DNA of 64,000 nucleotides. It comes from Stygiobacter electus. Its GTDB lineage: Bacteria; Bacteroidota; Ignavibacteria; Ignavibacteriales; Melioribacteraceae. The stretch covers positions 62,001 through 126,000 of the forward strand of contig JARGDL010000003.1 of NCBI GenBank assembly GCA_029210465.1. Direction: 5' to 3'. The translations under genes and the position numbers were made by a program. Shown piece after piece: positions 63,432 through 64,000 of the stretch (positions are counted from its first letter, which is position 1; each line of letters begins with the position of its first letter). Under the pieces are notes generated by a model. The model did not search any database. It was not told the origin of the DNA and saw nothing but the letters and a program-made list of their open reading frames with translations.

Positions 63432-64000
63432 AAGTAATCAAAAACTGATTTTGAAAAAGTATTAGATAATAATTTATATGAAACTTGCAATAAATAATCT
63501 TGCTGTTGAAGTTCAACCATAATTTGTGCTGGATCAATAGATTGAACATTTACCAGCATTTCGTTGTATTGAGTTTTATATGTTGTTAGCAATTCTTGCA
63601 TGTTTGTAAACTTATTATATTTTTCACCAGCTAAAGATTGAACATTTAAAATATTTTTATATGCGTTATCAAGATCATCTAATTGCGCTTTAGTAGGAGC
63701 ATTACCACTTTCTAGTTGATCAATTACATTGTTTATTGATTCAAAAATTCCGCTGTCTAAAATTTGATTTCCCGAAATATTAATTGATTCTTTTGCGTTG
63801 TTGGAAATTCTTACTTTAATTTCACCTGAACGGTTTGCTGTTGATTTCACAGCTTTTCCATTTGAATCAATTGTTGCTACATCTTCTGAAAAATTTGTTC
63901 CACCGAATAAGTACATGTCATTATGTTTTTCATTAACAAGTTGAACAATCGCTGAAAGAGAACTTTTTATAGATTGAGCAATTGTTGTGTAACTATCTTT
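63428..64000 (-). CDS. flgL: Flagellar hook-associated protein 3 (N-terminus outside window)
   Basis: The frame is open to the last base of the window, so only the C-terminal part of FlgL (HAP3) is seen. SLSAIVQLVNEKHNDMYLFGGT near 63880-63960 is the typical flagellin-domain segment for hook-associated proteins, and the C-terminal helix VELQQQDYLLQVSYKLLSNTFSKSVFDYL matches the FlgL end. FlgL joins hook to filament. The flgL-fliW-csrA order is common in other phyla, here with motA2-motB2 between. Confidence 0.9.
   Translation of the reverse strand, partial: KDSYTTIAQSIKSSLSAIVQLVNEKHNDMYLFGGTNFSEDVATIDSNGKAVKSTANRSGEIKVRISNNAKESINISGNQILDSGIFESINNVIDQLESGNAPTKAQLDDLDNAYKNILNVQSLAGEKYNKFTNMQELLTTYKTQYNEMLVNVQSIDPAQIMVELQQQDYLLQVSYKLLSNTFSKSVFDYL

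Overview
The window is AT-rich, densely coding bacterial DNA. It combines a Gram-negative envelope (Kdo transferase, family 9 heptosyltransferase), a complete menaquinone pathway, alpha-glucan enzymes and a full late-flagellar block with FliW/CsrA. This mix and the protein sequences suggest a flagellated member of the Ignavibacteria (Chlorobi/Ignavibacteriota group); that placement is inference from gene content. I see no tRNA, rRNA, CRISPR array, transposase or prophage. No gene-free stretch exceeds about 230 bases.

Left part (1-37.6 kb). A radical SAM gene cut by the window edge, a PBP4-type D,D-carboxypeptidase and prmA form one run. A MarR regulator diverges from menF-menD-menH-menB-menA-menC-menE, with a hotdog thioesterase facing menE that could supply the DHNA-CoA hydrolysis step. 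Next is a secretion-signal operon: a YwqK/MORN-repeat protein, a GH31 alpha-glucosidase, a GH13 debranching-type enzyme and a VanX-like dipeptidase. On the minus strand follow a six-PAS hybrid histidine kinase, waaA and a GT9 gene, fbp with a heterodimeric ABC exporter, and serS-leuS. Two similar orphan receivers (33.3 and 37.4 kb) bracket a class II aldolase, an unknown helical protein and the aguB-aguA putrescine pair.

Right part (37.8-64 kb), all on the minus strand, is a motility island. In transcription order: flgL (cut by the edge), motA2-motB2, fliW-csrA, a receiver-Hpt protein, motA-motB, a receiver, and a receiver joined to a histidine-kinase-like dimerisation helix pair. Then come an unknown protein, a PAS kinase and a TPR/two-TM protein, followed by a sugar and glycosylation set (2-epimerase, two SDRs, cupin, methyltransferase, a 2116-residue protein with six glycosyltransferase domains, and a GT2-TPR protein). 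Last are flagellin, fliS, fliD, a small chaperone-like gene and flgM.

The most interesting signals are regulatory. Three sites share a sigma-28-like promoter (TAAA-type -35, exactly 11 bases, TTCGATAA): before flagellin, before the unknown/kinase/TPR operon at 57.9 kb, and before the unknown gene at 34.3 kb. This links two uncharacterised loci to motility. The flagellin leader has a hairpin with an AAGGAA loop plus a perfect Shine-Dalgarno, the layout expected for CsrA repression relieved by FliW, and both proteins are encoded 20 kb away. The six-domain glycosyltransferase next to flagellin is the best candidate for a poorly described system, probably flagellin glycosylation.
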